A DNA stretch of 64,000 nucleotides from Ferribacterium limneticum (GTDB lineage Bacteria; Pseudomonadota; Gammaproteobacteria; Burkholderiales; Rhodocyclaceae). The stretch lies in the NCBI RefSeq assembly GCF_020510585.1, contig NZ_CP075190.1, positions 3,222,001 through 3,286,000 of the forward strand, read 5' to 3'. Both the position numbers and the translations under genes were made by a program. The notes under the pieces are model-generated. The model had not been told where the DNA came from, did no database searches, and saw nothing but the letters and a program-made list of their open reading frames with translations. Of this stretch, positions 6,953 through 15,870 are shown in pieces (the stretch's first letter is position 1; each line of letters starts with the position of its first letter).

Positions 6953-8995
6953 TCAGAAGTCGAGGCGCAGGCTCAGCCACTGACGGCGTTCGACGATCCG
7001 GTCAGCCGGGACGTTGTAGGCCTTGTACTCGAAATGCGCCCCATTGGCTGACTGGACGATCCAGGCCAGCTCGCCACTCCGGCCGGCCCAGCGGAAGGGA
7101 TAGGCGAGCCGGGTATCGACCCGGTGATACTTCAGGGCCTCGGTATTGATCGACCATTTCATGTTGCTCTGCCAATAGCCGGCGGCCGAGAACTCCAGGC
7201 CGTACGGCAGCTTCTGCATGAGCAGCAGCGAGGTGGAGCGGTGCGGCGTGCCATATTCGGAGAGTTCGTCGATATGGCTGTATTTCTGGGCACTCTGCAG
7301 ACTGCTGGTCGGATTGGCCAGCGCCGAGGCCAGATACTCGGCGTCGATGTCGATAAACATCTGGCTGAGCACCAGCTTGGTCGAATTGAAGGGCTGCCAG
7401 CGCCATTGGTACTCGACGCCACGCATGCGCACGTCCTGGATGGGCAGCATCCCGTCCGGAATCGAATTGTCGCTGTCGTTGCGATCGATGACCAGCAGGC
7501 GGTTATGGACCTTTTCATCGAACAGGCGCACATCGAGGCTCATGCGCCAGTTGCGCCAGTCGCCGAGATAGCCGATCTCCCAGGTATCCATGCGTTCGGA
7601 GGGCATGTTCGGGTCACCCCGGAACTGATACTTGCTGCCGTTATGCCAGTCACCCCGGTAGTCGACCGTGCTGCCCGTCCGGTAAGCGCGGGAAGCGCCT
7701 ACCCGCAGTGTATTTTCCGGATCCAGATGGAAGGAAAGGCTCGCTCTTGGGGCGAAATGCGATCCAGCCAGCGTATCCTCTTCGCCAGACAGGCCGAGGT
7801 TGCCGGTCAGCCAGGCGGATGGTTTCCATTCCAGATTGCCGAACAACCGTGAGACATCCCGGCTGACATCACCCTGCCCGGCCAAAGTGGTTTGCGCCCG
7901 GACGCTATCCTGGCGCCAGCTGCCGCCCCAGGCCAGGCGGAAGGTCTCGAACAGGCGCAGATTGTGTTGCGCCTCGATTTCACTCCGAGTCCCCTCGGCA
8001 CCCCACGGGTCATAGATATAAGGGGCAATGCCGCCGCCCGGATTACCCGGATTGAGGTAGGCCTCAGTACCCTTGTCGACGGAATAGGCATAGCGCAGCA
8101 GAAAATCCGAGTCGATGGACAAGGCCCGGCGCCACTGGAGCTGCAAAAAGCTGTTCGACTGCTCGAAATCGCGAATCGGATTGCCGGGGCTGCTTTGCCA
8201 GGTCGTCGTGTCGAGGCGGCCGCGCTGCGTCACCGCATCCACATGCCCGGCGCTGACCTGCAGGCTGTCGCGCTCGGTCAGGGCAAAGTCGGCGCGGAAA
8301 TCGAAGAGCCTGGAATAGTAGGAATCGATCCAGTCGTAGCGATCGCGCAAGCCGTCGTCATTTTGCTGGCGAAAGGTGAAGCGGAAATCGCCGGCTTCGC
8401 CCAGCTTGCCGCCAGTCCGCAGCGAATAGTCACGGACATTCTGGTTGCCGTAGTTGGTCGACACGGACACCCCGCGCACTACCGAGGGATCAACCGTGAT
8501 GATGTTGATGACGCCGAGGAAGGCGTTGGAGCCATAGGACACGGCGTTCGTGCCACGAACCACCTCGATGCGCTCGATATCTTCGAGTGCTACCGGAATC
8601 AGTGCCCAGTTCGTCCCGTTGCGGAAGGCCGGCGAAAACATTGAACGCCCGTCGACCAGAACCTGCAGACGCGGCGAGAACTCCTCGTCGGTCAGGCCGT
8701 GATAAGTGACGCGACCGGCTTCAGTCGTATTGGGATAGGTCTGAAAACCCGGCACCAGTCGAAACACGTCGTTCAGATCGCGAATCGGCAGGCTGCGGAT
8801 CATTTCACGATCGATGACGGTGACCGAAGTCGGCGCATCGGCCAGACGCTGCGGCAAGCGGCTGACCGAGACGACGACCGGCAGACTGGAGAAGTAGCCA
8901 TCCTCTTGCGCGTGGGCCGGAAAGGCCGGCAGCAAGGCGCTCAGGATGAACAGGGCCAGGCAAGTCTGGGAGAGGGGAAATTTATCGGTATTCAC
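6953..8995 (-). CDS. TonB-dependent outer-membrane receptor
   Basis: 680 residues with a signal peptide ending near FPAHAQ. The plug domain is at about 45-165 (VTVIDREMIRSLPIRDLNDVF, LVDGRSMF, IERIEVVRGTNAVSYGSNAF) and a beta-barrel ends in WLSLRLDF with a terminal Phe. The plug resembles vitamin/colicin-I-type receptors of the kind often linked to metal or siderophore uptake. The substrate is not evident. Convergent orientation to the bufferin-linked genes suggests a possible metal link, but there is no shared promoter. No riboswitch was recognised in the 124 bp upstream. Confidence 0.9.
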   Translation of the reverse strand: MNTDKFPLSQTCLALFILSALLPAFPAHAQEDGYFSSLPVVVSVSRLPQRLADAPTSVTVIDREMIRSLPIRDLNDVFRLVPGFQTYPNTTEAGRVTYHGLTDEEFSPRLQVLVDGRSMFSPAFRNGTNWALIPVALEDIERIEVVRGTNAVSYGSNAFLGVINIITVDPSVVRGVSVSTNYGNQNVRDYSLRTGGKLGEAGDFRFTFRQQNDDGLRDRYDWIDSYYSRLFDFRADFALTERDSLQVSAGHVDAVTQRGRLDTTTWQSSPGNPIRDFEQSNSFLQLQWRRALSIDSDFLLRYAYSVDKGTEAYLNPGNPGGGIAPYIYDPWGAEGTRSEIEAQHNLRLFETFRLAWGGSWRQDSVRAQTTLAGQGDVSRDVSRLFGNLEWKPSAWLTGNLGLSGEEDTLAGSHFAPRASLSFHLDPENTLRVGASRAYRTGSTVDYRGDWHNGSKYQFRGDPNMPSERMDTWEIGYLGDWRNWRMSLDVRLFDEKVHNRLLVIDRNDSDNSIPDGMLPIQDVRMRGVEYQWRWQPFNSTKLVLSQMFIDIDAEYLASALANPTSSLQSAQKYSHIDELSEYGTPHRSTSLLLMQKLPYGLEFSAAGYWQSNMKWSINTEALKYHRVDTRLAYPFRWAGRSGELAWIVQSANGAHFEYKAYNVPADRIVERRQWLSLRLDF

Positions 8996-9119
8996 GGCAT
9001 TTATCGGGCAGGCTGCCCCGAAGCGTGAGCCCCCAGCCAGCCTGGAGGAATTCGGCTTCGAGATCAGCGGCCTGCCACTATTTTAACAAACATCGATAAA
9101 CCCCTGCCTAGGGGAAGGA

Positions 9120-10394
9120 CTAGGTAGATATCGCCTGCGTCGGGTTGAGCAGGCGCACTTCGCGCTGCGGGAAGGGAATGGCCACGCCGTTGGCCTTGAA
9201 AGCACGCCAGATGGCGAAGTTGATATCAGAAACAACATTACCCTTGCCCTTCTCCGGATCGTCGATCCAGAAGCCAAGTTCCAGATTGATGCTGCTGTCG
9301 GCAAACTGGGTCAGGAAAACCTTGGGCGGCGGGTCGGCCAGGACACGTTCCTGAGCGGCAGCGGCTTCGGTCATCAGACGGACGGCGAGATCGAGGTCGC
9401 TGTCGTAGGCGACGCCAACGCTGGTCACCAGGCGCAACTGGGCGTTCGAATAGGTCTGGTTCTGCACCGTAGTGCTGATCAGCGTTTCATTCGGCACGAT
9501 GAACTCGCTGCCGCCCGGGTTCTTGAGCACCGTGTAGCGCGTCGTGATCTGTGTCACCTCGCCGGCATCGGCGCCAACCTGGACGACATTGCCGATGCGG
9601 ATCGACCGGTCGAGCAGGATGATGAAGCCGGAAACGTAGTTGCTGGCAATCTTCTGCAAGCCGAAACCGAGGCCGACGCCGAGTGCACCGGTGAATACCG
9701 AGAGCGCCGTCATATCGATGCCGACCAACCCCAGGCTGGCCAGGATGGCGATAACGGTCAGGCCTGCCTTGGCGACGCGCACGCCGACGATGCGCAGGTT
9801 GGCGTCGAGCGAATGGACACCCATCAACCGCGCCTCGATGACGCCGGCGATCCACAGCGCGAAGACGACGGTCAGGAAGATTGTGGCGACGCCGCGGAGC
9901 ACCGTCCACAAATCGATGTGCTGTTTGCCGACGTGGAACTGCACGCTTTCCAGGGCATCGATGACATCGGGCGCCAGATCGGTGATGTAGAGCGCCAGCC
10001 AGCCCCAGACAATGGCCGCGATGATGCGCTCCCAGGTGGTCAGCCAGGTTGCCCGCGGGAAAGCCTGACGGAGCACGAAGATGACGCCACGCACGAGCGC
10101 CATCGAACCGAGCAGCGGCATGGCCAGCTTGAGCAGATTGACGTGAATGAGCGAGCCCAGCGTGGCGATGGCGATGCCGGCCAGGACCATGCCGGTGAGC
10201 GGGAAAGCCAGCCGGGAACTGGCGTCGGACAGCCGCCCCTCGCCCTCGGTCCGGCGCCGACGCCACCACCCTGCAATCAGCGCGGCGAGGCCGACGCAGG
10301 CGACCAGCGCGACCACCTGCCAGACGAAATCCGGATCGCGAAAATCTGCGACCAGGTCGTTGATCAGGCGCAAGGCCTGGCTTTTCTCGCTCAT
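9120..10394 (-). CDS. MscS-type mechanosensitive ion channel
   Basis: 424 residues. Several hydrophobic helices in the first 230 residues precede the MscS core: a pore helix rich in Gly/Ala (FTGALGVGLGFGLQKIASNYVSG) and the beta domain (IRIGNVVQVGADAGEVTQI, IVPNETLISTTVQNQTYSN). The start ATG 10394 forms an ATGA overlap with the rsmB stop, making this the last gene of the dedA-to-mscS operon. It probably releases small solutes on hypo-osmotic shock. Confidence 0.9.
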   Translation of the reverse strand: MSEKSQALRLINDLVADFRDPDFVWQVVALVACVGLAALIAGWWRRRRTEGEGRLSDASSRLAFPLTGMVLAGIAIATLGSLIHVNLLKLAMPLLGSMALVRGVIFVLRQAFPRATWLTTWERIIAAIVWGWLALYITDLAPDVIDALESVQFHVGKQHIDLWTVLRGVATIFLTVVFALWIAGVIEARLMGVHSLDANLRIVGVRVAKAGLTVIAILASLGLVGIDMTALSVFTGALGVGLGFGLQKIASNYVSGFIILLDRSIRIGNVVQVGADAGEVTQITTRYTVLKNPGGSEFIVPNETLISTTVQNQTYSNAQLRLVTSVGVAYDSDLDLAVRLMTEAAAAQERVLADPPPKVFLTQFADSSINLELGFWIDDPEKGKGNVVSDINFAIWRAFKANGVAIPFPQREVRLLNPTQAIST

Positions 10395-11653
10395 GCCTTC
10401 TTTTCCAAGGCAGCGGCGAAGAAGCCGTCGGTGTTGTGCTGGTTGGGCAGCAGACGCAGCATGTCGCCGTCGAAAGCGATGCCCTGCTTGGCGAGAATGA
10501 CCGAGGCCGGGACCAGCGTGAAGTCGGGATGTTTGGCCAGGAAGCCGGCGACGATGTCGTCGTTTTCCGCGGTCAACAGGCTGCACGTGGCATAAACCAG
10601 ACGGCCGCCGGGGCGGACCATGGTTGATGCGGCTTCGAGAATCGACAGTTGCTTGACGGTCAGTTCAGCCACCGAGGCTTCGTCCTGACGCCATTTGAGG
10701 TCGGGATTGCGGCGCAAGGTGCCGAGGCCGGAACACGGCGCATCAACCAGCACGCGGTCGGCCTTGCCGGCCAGACGTTTGATCTTGGTGTCGCGCTCAT
10801 GCTCGATGCGGGCCGGATGAACGTTCGACAAGCCGGACCGGGCCAGCCGCGGCTTGAGGTTGGCCAGGCGCTTGTCGGACACGTCGTAGGCATAGAGCCG
10901 GCCGGTGTTGCGCATCAGGGCGCCGAGCAGCAGCGTCTTGCCACCGGCGCCAGCGCAGAAATCGACAACCATTTCGCCGCGCTTCGGTTCGAGCAGGAAG
11001 CCAAGTAGCTGGCTGCCTTCATCCTGCACTTCGACGGCGCCTTCGATGAATAGGGGATGCTTGGCCAACGCCGGCTTGTCGCGCAGGCGGACGGCGATCG
11101 GCGAGAGCGGGCCGGGCATGGCGGCGATGTCGTCGGCAGCCAGCCTGGCGAGGACGTCTTCGCGGTTGGCCTTGAGCGTATTGACGCGCAGATCTAGGGG
11201 GGCCGGCTGGTTGAGGGCGTGGGCCAGGGCCAGCGTTTCGTCGGCACCGAACTGGGCTTCGAGACGGTTGTACAGCCAGTCCGGCAGATCGCAGCGGACG
11301 GCTGGCGGGAAGTCGGCTTCCGGCATGGCCTTGGCGGCGGCCAGCCATTCTTCTTCGCTCGCCTTGAGGACAGTGGCCAGTTCGCGCTGGCTCCAGCCAC
11401 GCGTCACGGCCAGGGCGACGAGCAAACGACGACGGTCGGAGAGCTTGCCGGCGCAACGCGCTTCGAGGCTGCGCCCACGGCGCAGGACGGCAAAGACGGT
11501 TTCGGCGACGAAGGCGCGGTCGGCATGGCCAAGCTGGCGATTTTCGCGGAAATAGCGCGAAACAACGGCATCGGCCGGGTAATCGAAGCGCAGCAGCAGG
11601 CCGAGGACGGCTTCGGCGTGGGCAAACAGGGCGGGTGTGAAGCGGGCTTTCAT
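10391..11653 (-). CDS. RsmB/NOP-family rRNA cytosine-C5 methyltransferase
   Basis: 420 residues with an N-terminal helical NusB-like part and a C-terminal SAM domain: VVDFCAGAGGKTLLLGALM (motif I), VLVDAPCSGLGTLRRNPDLKW (motif IV with the PC catalytic pair) and LVYATCSLL (TC motif). It modifies cytosine in RNA, most likely 16S rRNA. Exact equivalence to E. coli RsmB is uncertain because Rhodocyclales carry more than one homologue. It overlaps both neighbours by 4 bp. Confidence 0.88.
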   Translation of the reverse strand: MKARFTPALFAHAEAVLGLLLRFDYPADAVVSRYFRENRQLGHADRAFVAETVFAVLRRGRSLEARCAGKLSDRRRLLVALAVTRGWSQRELATVLKASEEEWLAAAKAMPEADFPPAVRCDLPDWLYNRLEAQFGADETLALAHALNQPAPLDLRVNTLKANREDVLARLAADDIAAMPGPLSPIAVRLRDKPALAKHPLFIEGAVEVQDEGSQLLGFLLEPKRGEMVVDFCAGAGGKTLLLGALMRNTGRLYAYDVSDKRLANLKPRLARSGLSNVHPARIEHERDTKIKRLAGKADRVLVDAPCSGLGTLRRNPDLKWRQDEASVAELTVKQLSILEAASTMVRPGGRLVYATCSLLTAENDDIVAGFLAKHPDFTLVPASVILAKQGIAFDGDMLRLLPNQHNTDGFFAAALEKKA

Positions 11654-12612
11654 GGTGATCCTATTTCAGTAGCGACTTGCTCGAAGATGTCGCCTTTTTT
11701 ATCGGTGTAGCGAATTTTAACCGGCAAGCGGTGGCGATCGAGCGCAATCCAGATTTCAGTCACCGTATCGCCCATGGCGCGCAGGTGCAGGGTGCGAAAA
11801 TGGCCGGCCGGGATGTCGATTTCCTCTTCGCCCAGCGAATCGAGCGTGAAACGGTCGTATTTCTTGCCGGTAACGACGCCGACTATGGCCCCCGATTCCG
11901 GGTGGCGCAGGTAGGCGAGCTGGTAGTTGAGCGACAGGATGTCCTGGGCACCGACGCTGATCGGCTGTACGGCGCCACTGCGCGACAAGCGGACCTCGGT
12001 GGCCGACCAGTCGAAATCGGCGTTTTCGTTGGCATCCTTGCCGTTCTTGCGCGTCCGGTAGGTTTCGGGTTGCAGGCCGCCGGCGACCAGCTTGCCGCTG
12101 CTTTCGTTCTCGAAGACGAGCGGTTTGATCAGCGCGGCCAGGCCGCTCGTTTCGGTCGTGCCGCTCAGCCGGTAACGGCCGTCCTCAGTGAATTCCCAAG
12201 TGTGTTCGGCGCGGCCGACCTGGAACCCCTGCGTGCCGTAGAAGATGACGAAACGCATGCGGCCTTTGGCCGGTAGCAGCGGCTTGGCCTGCTCCGGCGC
12301 CTTGGTTGCCACGGTCGACGGCAAATTTGGAGCAATTTCGGAAGGCTTGCTTTCCGGCTCCGGCGCCACGGTTTCGGCATTTGGCGACGGCTTGCCGGTG
12401 GTCAGCGGGGCCGGCTTCACGATCTTCGGGCGGGGTTTGACGACTGGTTTCTGTTCCGCCGCCGGAGGAGCGGCCGGCGGTGGCGGCTGCAGCTCGGCGC
12501 GCAAGGGCACCGGCTCATCCGCCCCGCCGAAGATCTCGACATCGGTGCCGAACAGCGCGGCGGCATGAATGCCGAGCGAAGCGGCAAGCGCGATGACGAA
12601 GGCGAGCGGCAT
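11650..12612 (-). CDS. DUF3108 domain protein, probably periplasmic
   Basis: 320 residues: one N-terminal hydrophobic segment, then a Pro/Lys/Ala-rich linker (about 35-110) reminiscent of TonB, and a DUF3108 domain from about 115 (MRFVIFYGTQGFQVGRAEHTW, ALIKPLVFENESSGKL). The family is predicted to be periplasmic with a lipocalin-like barrel; its function is unknown. It is coupled by ATGA to rsmB and starts 7 bp after purN ends. Confidence 0.82.
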   Translation of the reverse strand: MPLAFVIALAASLGIHAAALFGTDVEIFGGADEPVPLRAELQPPPPAAPPAAEQKPVVKPRPKIVKPAPLTTGKPSPNAETVAPEPESKPSEIAPNLPSTVATKAPEQAKPLLPAKGRMRFVIFYGTQGFQVGRAEHTWEFTEDGRYRLSGTTETSGLAALIKPLVFENESSGKLVAGGLQPETYRTRKNGKDANENADFDWSATEVRLSRSGAVQPISVGAQDILSLNYQLAYLRHPESGAIVGVVTGKKYDRFTLDSLGEEEIDIPAGHFRTLHLRAMGDTVTEIWIALDRHRLPVKIRYTDKKGDIFEQVATEIGSP

Positions 12613-12619
12613 GGCCGGC

Positions 12620-13282
12620 CTAGCGAATCCCGGACGAAGTGAGGACAGGGGAAACGAGCACGGCCGGCTCGGCCAGTTCGGCGGCGATCCGGACGCGGCC
12701 GTTTTCGATCGTCAATTTGTCTTCGACAAACCAGCGCACGGCCTGCGGGTAAACAAGGTGCTCCTGGCGCAGGACGCGGGCCGAGAGGCTGGCTTCGTCA
12801 TCGCTATCAAGCACCGGTACGGCGGCCTGGATGATGACCGGGCCGTGATCGAGGGCCGGCGTGACGAAATGCACGGTACAGCCGTGGATGCGCACGCCTT
12901 CTTCAAGCGCGCGCTGGTGTGTGTGCAAGCCGGGGAAGGAGGGCAGCAGCGAGGGGTGGATGTTGATCAGCCGGCCTTCATAGTGGCGGACGAAGCTGTC
13001 GGACAGTATCCGCATGAAGCCGGCGAGGACGACGAGGTCGGGCGCGAATTCGTCGATGCATTGGGCCAGCCGGCTGTCGAAAGCCTCGCGCCCGGCAAAG
13101 GCCTTGTGATTGATGAAGTGCGTCGTGATGCCTGATTTTGCCGCTGTTTCCAGGCCCTCGGCGTCGACCCGGTTGCTGATCACGGCGACGATATTGACGG
13201 GCAGATTGCCGGCATCGCGGGCGGCGATCAGCGCCTCCATGTTGCTGCCACGACCGGAAATCAGGATGACGATTCTCTTCAT
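12620..13282 (-). CDS. purN: Phosphoribosylglycinamide formyltransferase
   Basis: 220 residues. ILISGRGSNMEAL binds the phosphate of GAR. GRLINIHPSLLPSFPG holds the catalytic Asn-His and HGCTVHFVTPALDHGPVI holds the second His and the Asp. It transfers formyl from 10-formyl-THF to GAR in purine synthesis. ATGA overlap with the upstream lipoprotein gene. Confidence 0.95.
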   Translation of the reverse strand: MKRIVILISGRGSNMEALIAARDAGNLPVNIVAVISNRVDAEGLETAAKSGITTHFINHKAFAGREAFDSRLAQCIDEFAPDLVVLAGFMRILSDSFVRHYEGRLINIHPSLLPSFPGLHTHQRALEEGVRIHGCTVHFVTPALDHGPVIIQAAVPVLDSDDEASLSARVLRQEHLVYPQAVRWFVEDKLTIENGRVRIAAELAEPAVLVSPVLTSSGIR

Positions 13283-13983
13283 TTCAAAAAACTCACGGGT
13301 AAAAAGATGGCGCTGGCCACGGACTGGGTCAGCCGGGAAAAGGTACGGCCATTGCGGTCGGCAACGACCTTGGCCATGAAATCGAGCAGGCCCATGACGC
13401 GACCGAATTCGCGCTCGTAGGAGAGGTTGCGGTTGGCCGGATCGAGCTCGTTCGAGAGCAGAAACAGTTCGCCGGCTGCCGTGCGGTCATGACCGAGCTT
13501 CCAGATGGCGACATCCATGTTGCGCGCGCTGTTGTAGAGCTTCATTTCGTTCAGGCTGTCGAGGATGTAGAACTCGTCCTTGTGCTCGAAGGCGGCATCG
13601 ACCATGCCGAGCAACCCGTAAATCAGGGCCGTGACGCGGTCTCCGGTATAGACCTCGGTGAAGGCCAGCGAGGCCACTGCCCCTTCCCGCTGGCCGCTGA
13701 ATTCCGGCCAGTTGCGATACTGGCGCTGGCGCAGGCGCTCGACCGCTGCTTCACGGCTCACTGCGCCGCTCTTCTTCCATTCCTTCGGATTGCGCTTGTA
13801 GAGCTTGTCGGCAATGAGCAGCAGGCCATCAACCACTTCGGCGCGATTGGTGTCGGCGATACGGTCGACTTCCGATTTGAGCAGATATTTCGGGTTGACC
13901 GTGGATTCCGTCCGGCCGGCCTTGTCCATCTTCGTCGTACAGGCTGTCAGCGTCAGGACGAGGATGACGGCCAGCCAGCGCAT
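13279..13983 (-). CDS. Putative lipoprotein, unknown function
   Basis: 234 residues with a signal sequence and lipobox LTAC (MRWLAVILVLTLTACTT), so probably lipid-anchored. The rest is mostly helical with no recognised domain. Just after the lipobox, the segment STVNPKYLLKSEVD is encoded by a dispersed-motif copy. The start ATG 13983 overlaps the dedA stop (ATGA), which rules out the long upstream extension. Confidence 0.75.
   Translation of the reverse strand: MRWLAVILVLTLTACTTKMDKAGRTESTVNPKYLLKSEVDRIADTNRAEVVDGLLLIADKLYKRNPKEWKKSGAVSREAAVERLRQRQYRNWPEFSGQREGAVASLAFTEVYTGDRVTALIYGLLGMVDAAFEHKDEFYILDSLNEMKLYNSARNMDVAIWKLGHDRTAAGELFLLSNELDPANRNLSYEREFGRVMGLLDFMAKVVADRNGRTFSRLTQSVASAIFLPVSFLK
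13871..13904 (-). repeat. Dispersed two-part motif, copy 3 (inside lipoprotein gene)
   Basis: Minus-oriented; CGGGTTGACCGTGG on the plus strand with a diverged tail. It encodes STVNPKYLL directly after the lipobox. Confidence 0.6.
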
Positions 13984-14624
13984 CAGGCTTCCTTGCTCTT
14001 GAGGTAGCCCCAGCCGATGGGGATCAGCGAGGAAACGATGATGCCGATGATGATGACCGACAGATTGGCCTTGACCCACGGCATGTTGCCCAGCCAGTAG
14101 CCGGCCAGGCACAGCGAAACGACCCAGCTAACGGCGCCGATCAGGTTGAATATCGTGAAACGCGCGTAGGTCATCGAGCCGATACCGGCGACGAAGGGCG
14201 CGAAGGTGCGGAACAGCGGCAGGAAGCGCGAGATGATCAGCGTCTTGCCGCCATGTTTTTCATAGAAGGCATGCGTCTTGATCAGCGCATCCCGATTGAA
14301 GAAGCGCGAATTCTCCCAGTGGAAGACCTTGGGGCCAAGGAAACGGCCGATCTGGTAATTGACGGTATTGCCGAGTACCGCCGCTGCCGTCAGCACGCCC
14401 ATCAGCGTGAAGATATCCATGCCGCCCTCGCCGATGGCAGCCAGCGCACCGGCCACGAAAAGCAGCGAATCGCCCGGCAGGAAGGGGAAGACGACGAAAC
14501 CGGTCTCCGAGAAAATGATGAAGAACAAGATGCCGTAGATCCACAGCCCGTAGTCCAGCACCATTACAGCCAGATGCTTGTCGAGGTGGAGGACGATATC
14601 GATGAATTGGGTCAGGAGTTCCAT
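13983..14624 (-). CDS. DedA-family inner-membrane protein
   Basis: 213 residues. ETGFVVFPFLPGDSLLFVAGALAA is the DedA signature, and ISRFLPLFRTFAPFVAGIGSM carries the conserved Arg-rich reentrant segment. The family acts in lipid (undecaprenyl-phosphate or phospholipid) translocation and proton homeostasis. ATG 14624 is chosen because upstream codons run through non-coding DNA. First gene of the minus-strand operon ending with mscS. Confidence 0.9.
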   Translation of the reverse strand: MELLTQFIDIVLHLDKHLAVMVLDYGLWIYGILFFIIFSETGFVVFPFLPGDSLLFVAGALAAIGEGGMDIFTLMGVLTAAAVLGNTVNYQIGRFLGPKVFHWENSRFFNRDALIKTHAFYEKHGGKTLIISRFLPLFRTFAPFVAGIGSMTYARFTIFNLIGAVSWVVSLCLAGYWLGNMPWVKANLSVIIIGIIVSSLIPIGWGYLKSKEA

Positions 14625-15057
14625 GCGGCGCACCGGGCTTTGAATGAGGCCGCATTTTACCCCAACGTCACCCTTACTCCGCTGGCCCTGGCACACGCCG
14701 AGTCGGCTATTTGTCGCGGCATCGCCGCCAAAAACAGTCGGCCTAGCGCCAGGGTGGAACATTCTGATTTTGCGAGAAAATTTCAGCCAACCGGGTGTCG
14801 GAAATATTTACACGCCATAGCCACAGCAGCCACGTTCGACCTCAACCCGGCCGGGCACGATGCTTGGCAAGCCTTGGCGTGACTTGGACTCCCGCCAACG
14901 GCCAATAAGCGCATTGCCAACTGGCCCAGCTTTTGCGTGCTTTGTCAAGGCGACTAATTCACACCGAATGCAATATTTGTGTCATCAACAGACACCGCAT
15001 GCACGGTGGTAGCGAATGGGCTTTGCGATACGCACCACTTTTGCGACAGGACCAAAT
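14625..15057. other. Intergenic region with sigma-54 promoter
   Basis: A 433-bp divergent intergenic stretch between dedA and a PEP-CTERM gene. The only element I can support is the sigma-54 promoter at 14922-14937. No small gene or RNA was recognised. Confidence 0.5.
14922..14937 (+). promoter_or_regulatory. Sigma-54 promoter of PEP-CTERM gene
   Basis: TGGCCC-AGCTT-TTGCG, with GG and GC exactly 10 bp apart as required for sigma-54. It lies about 120 bp before ATG 15058. PEP-CTERM genes in exosortase-bearing betaproteobacteria are known to be sigma-54 (PrsK/PrsR-type) dependent. Confidence 0.7.
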
Positions 15058-15795
15058 ATGACCAGTTCGGCTCGTCACCTTCTCTCACTACTCATCGCGC
15101 CGGTCCTCGCGATGTTGCTTCTCGCGCCAGCCCACGCCGTGCCCAGCCTGTCAAACGGCGGTTTCGAGGCGGGGCTGAGCGGATGGACCACGGCAGACCA
15201 GACCGGCAGCGACGGTACTTTCTACGTTCAGAGCGGCATCCTGAGCCCCGCCAGCGGCTCCGATGTACCTGCACCGCCGCAAGGAACGTCGGCTGCGATG
15301 AGCGATGCAGGCGCCCCCGGTTCCCACGTGCTGTATCAGGATTTCGTGGCCAGCGCGGGTAACGCGACGCTGAGCTTTCAATTGTTCATCGGCAATCGGG
15401 CGGATGCCTTCTACACCCCTGCCACGCTGGACTTCAGCACGCCAGAGCTGAATCAGCAGGCCCGGGTTGATATCCTGACGACCAGTGCGGACCCATTCAG
15501 CGTCATGGCGGCCGACATCCTGATAACGCTGTACCAGACCAACATCGGCGACGTCCTGGTTGACGGCTATTTCACCGTATCCCAGGACATCAGCGCCCTG
15601 CTCGCCGCCCATTCGGGCGAAACACTGCGTCTGCGCTTTGCCGAAGTCGACAACGTATTCATCTCCCAGATGGGCGTCGATAACGTGCGTTTCGAGTCGA
15701 ACGAGATACCTGAGCCAGCGCTCTCGTTGCTGCTGGGCATCGCCCTGCTCGCCCTGGTCGCGACGCCAGCTCGTTGGCGCAACCAGCGCCGTTAA
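15058..15795 (+). CDS. PEP-CTERM secreted protein
   Basis: 245 residues: a signal peptide ending at APAHA, a beta-rich secreted region (NGGFEAGLSGWTTADQTG, a jelly-roll-like start), and a C-terminal sorting tail IPEPALSLLLGIALLALV followed by ARWRNQRR. This tail is recognised by exosortase and removed at the outer face of the membrane, so the protein is probably exported to the cell surface or biofilm matrix. ATG 15058 gives the cleanest signal peptide. No exosortase gene is in the window. Confidence 0.85.
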   Translation: MTSSARHLLSLLIAPVLAMLLLAPAHAVPSLSNGGFEAGLSGWTTADQTGSDGTFYVQSGILSPASGSDVPAPPQGTSAAMSDAGAPGSHVLYQDFVASAGNATLSFQLFIGNRADAFYTPATLDFSTPELNQQARVDILTTSADPFSVMAADILITLYQTNIGDVLVDGYFTVSQDISALLAAHSGETLRLRFAEVDNVFISQMGVDNVRFESNEIPEPALSLLLGIALLALVATPARWRNQRR

Positions 15796-15870
15796 TCCCC
15801 GTCATTCAGGATTTTCCGGCGGCTGGTGATCAGCCATTTTCTGCCGGCTGAAGCACACAAGGAGGTCTCG

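Noticed and set aside
12309..12343. CCACGGTCGACGGCAAATTTGG region resembling the dispersed motif
   Set aside because: It needs a gap and several changes to align and lies in a Pro/Ala-rich coding stretch; too weak to count.
14951..14958. CGACTAAT resembling the -10 block of the ECF promoters
   Set aside because: There is no TGTAAG 16 bp upstream, and the position is already explained by the sigma-54 promoter whose start would fall nearby.
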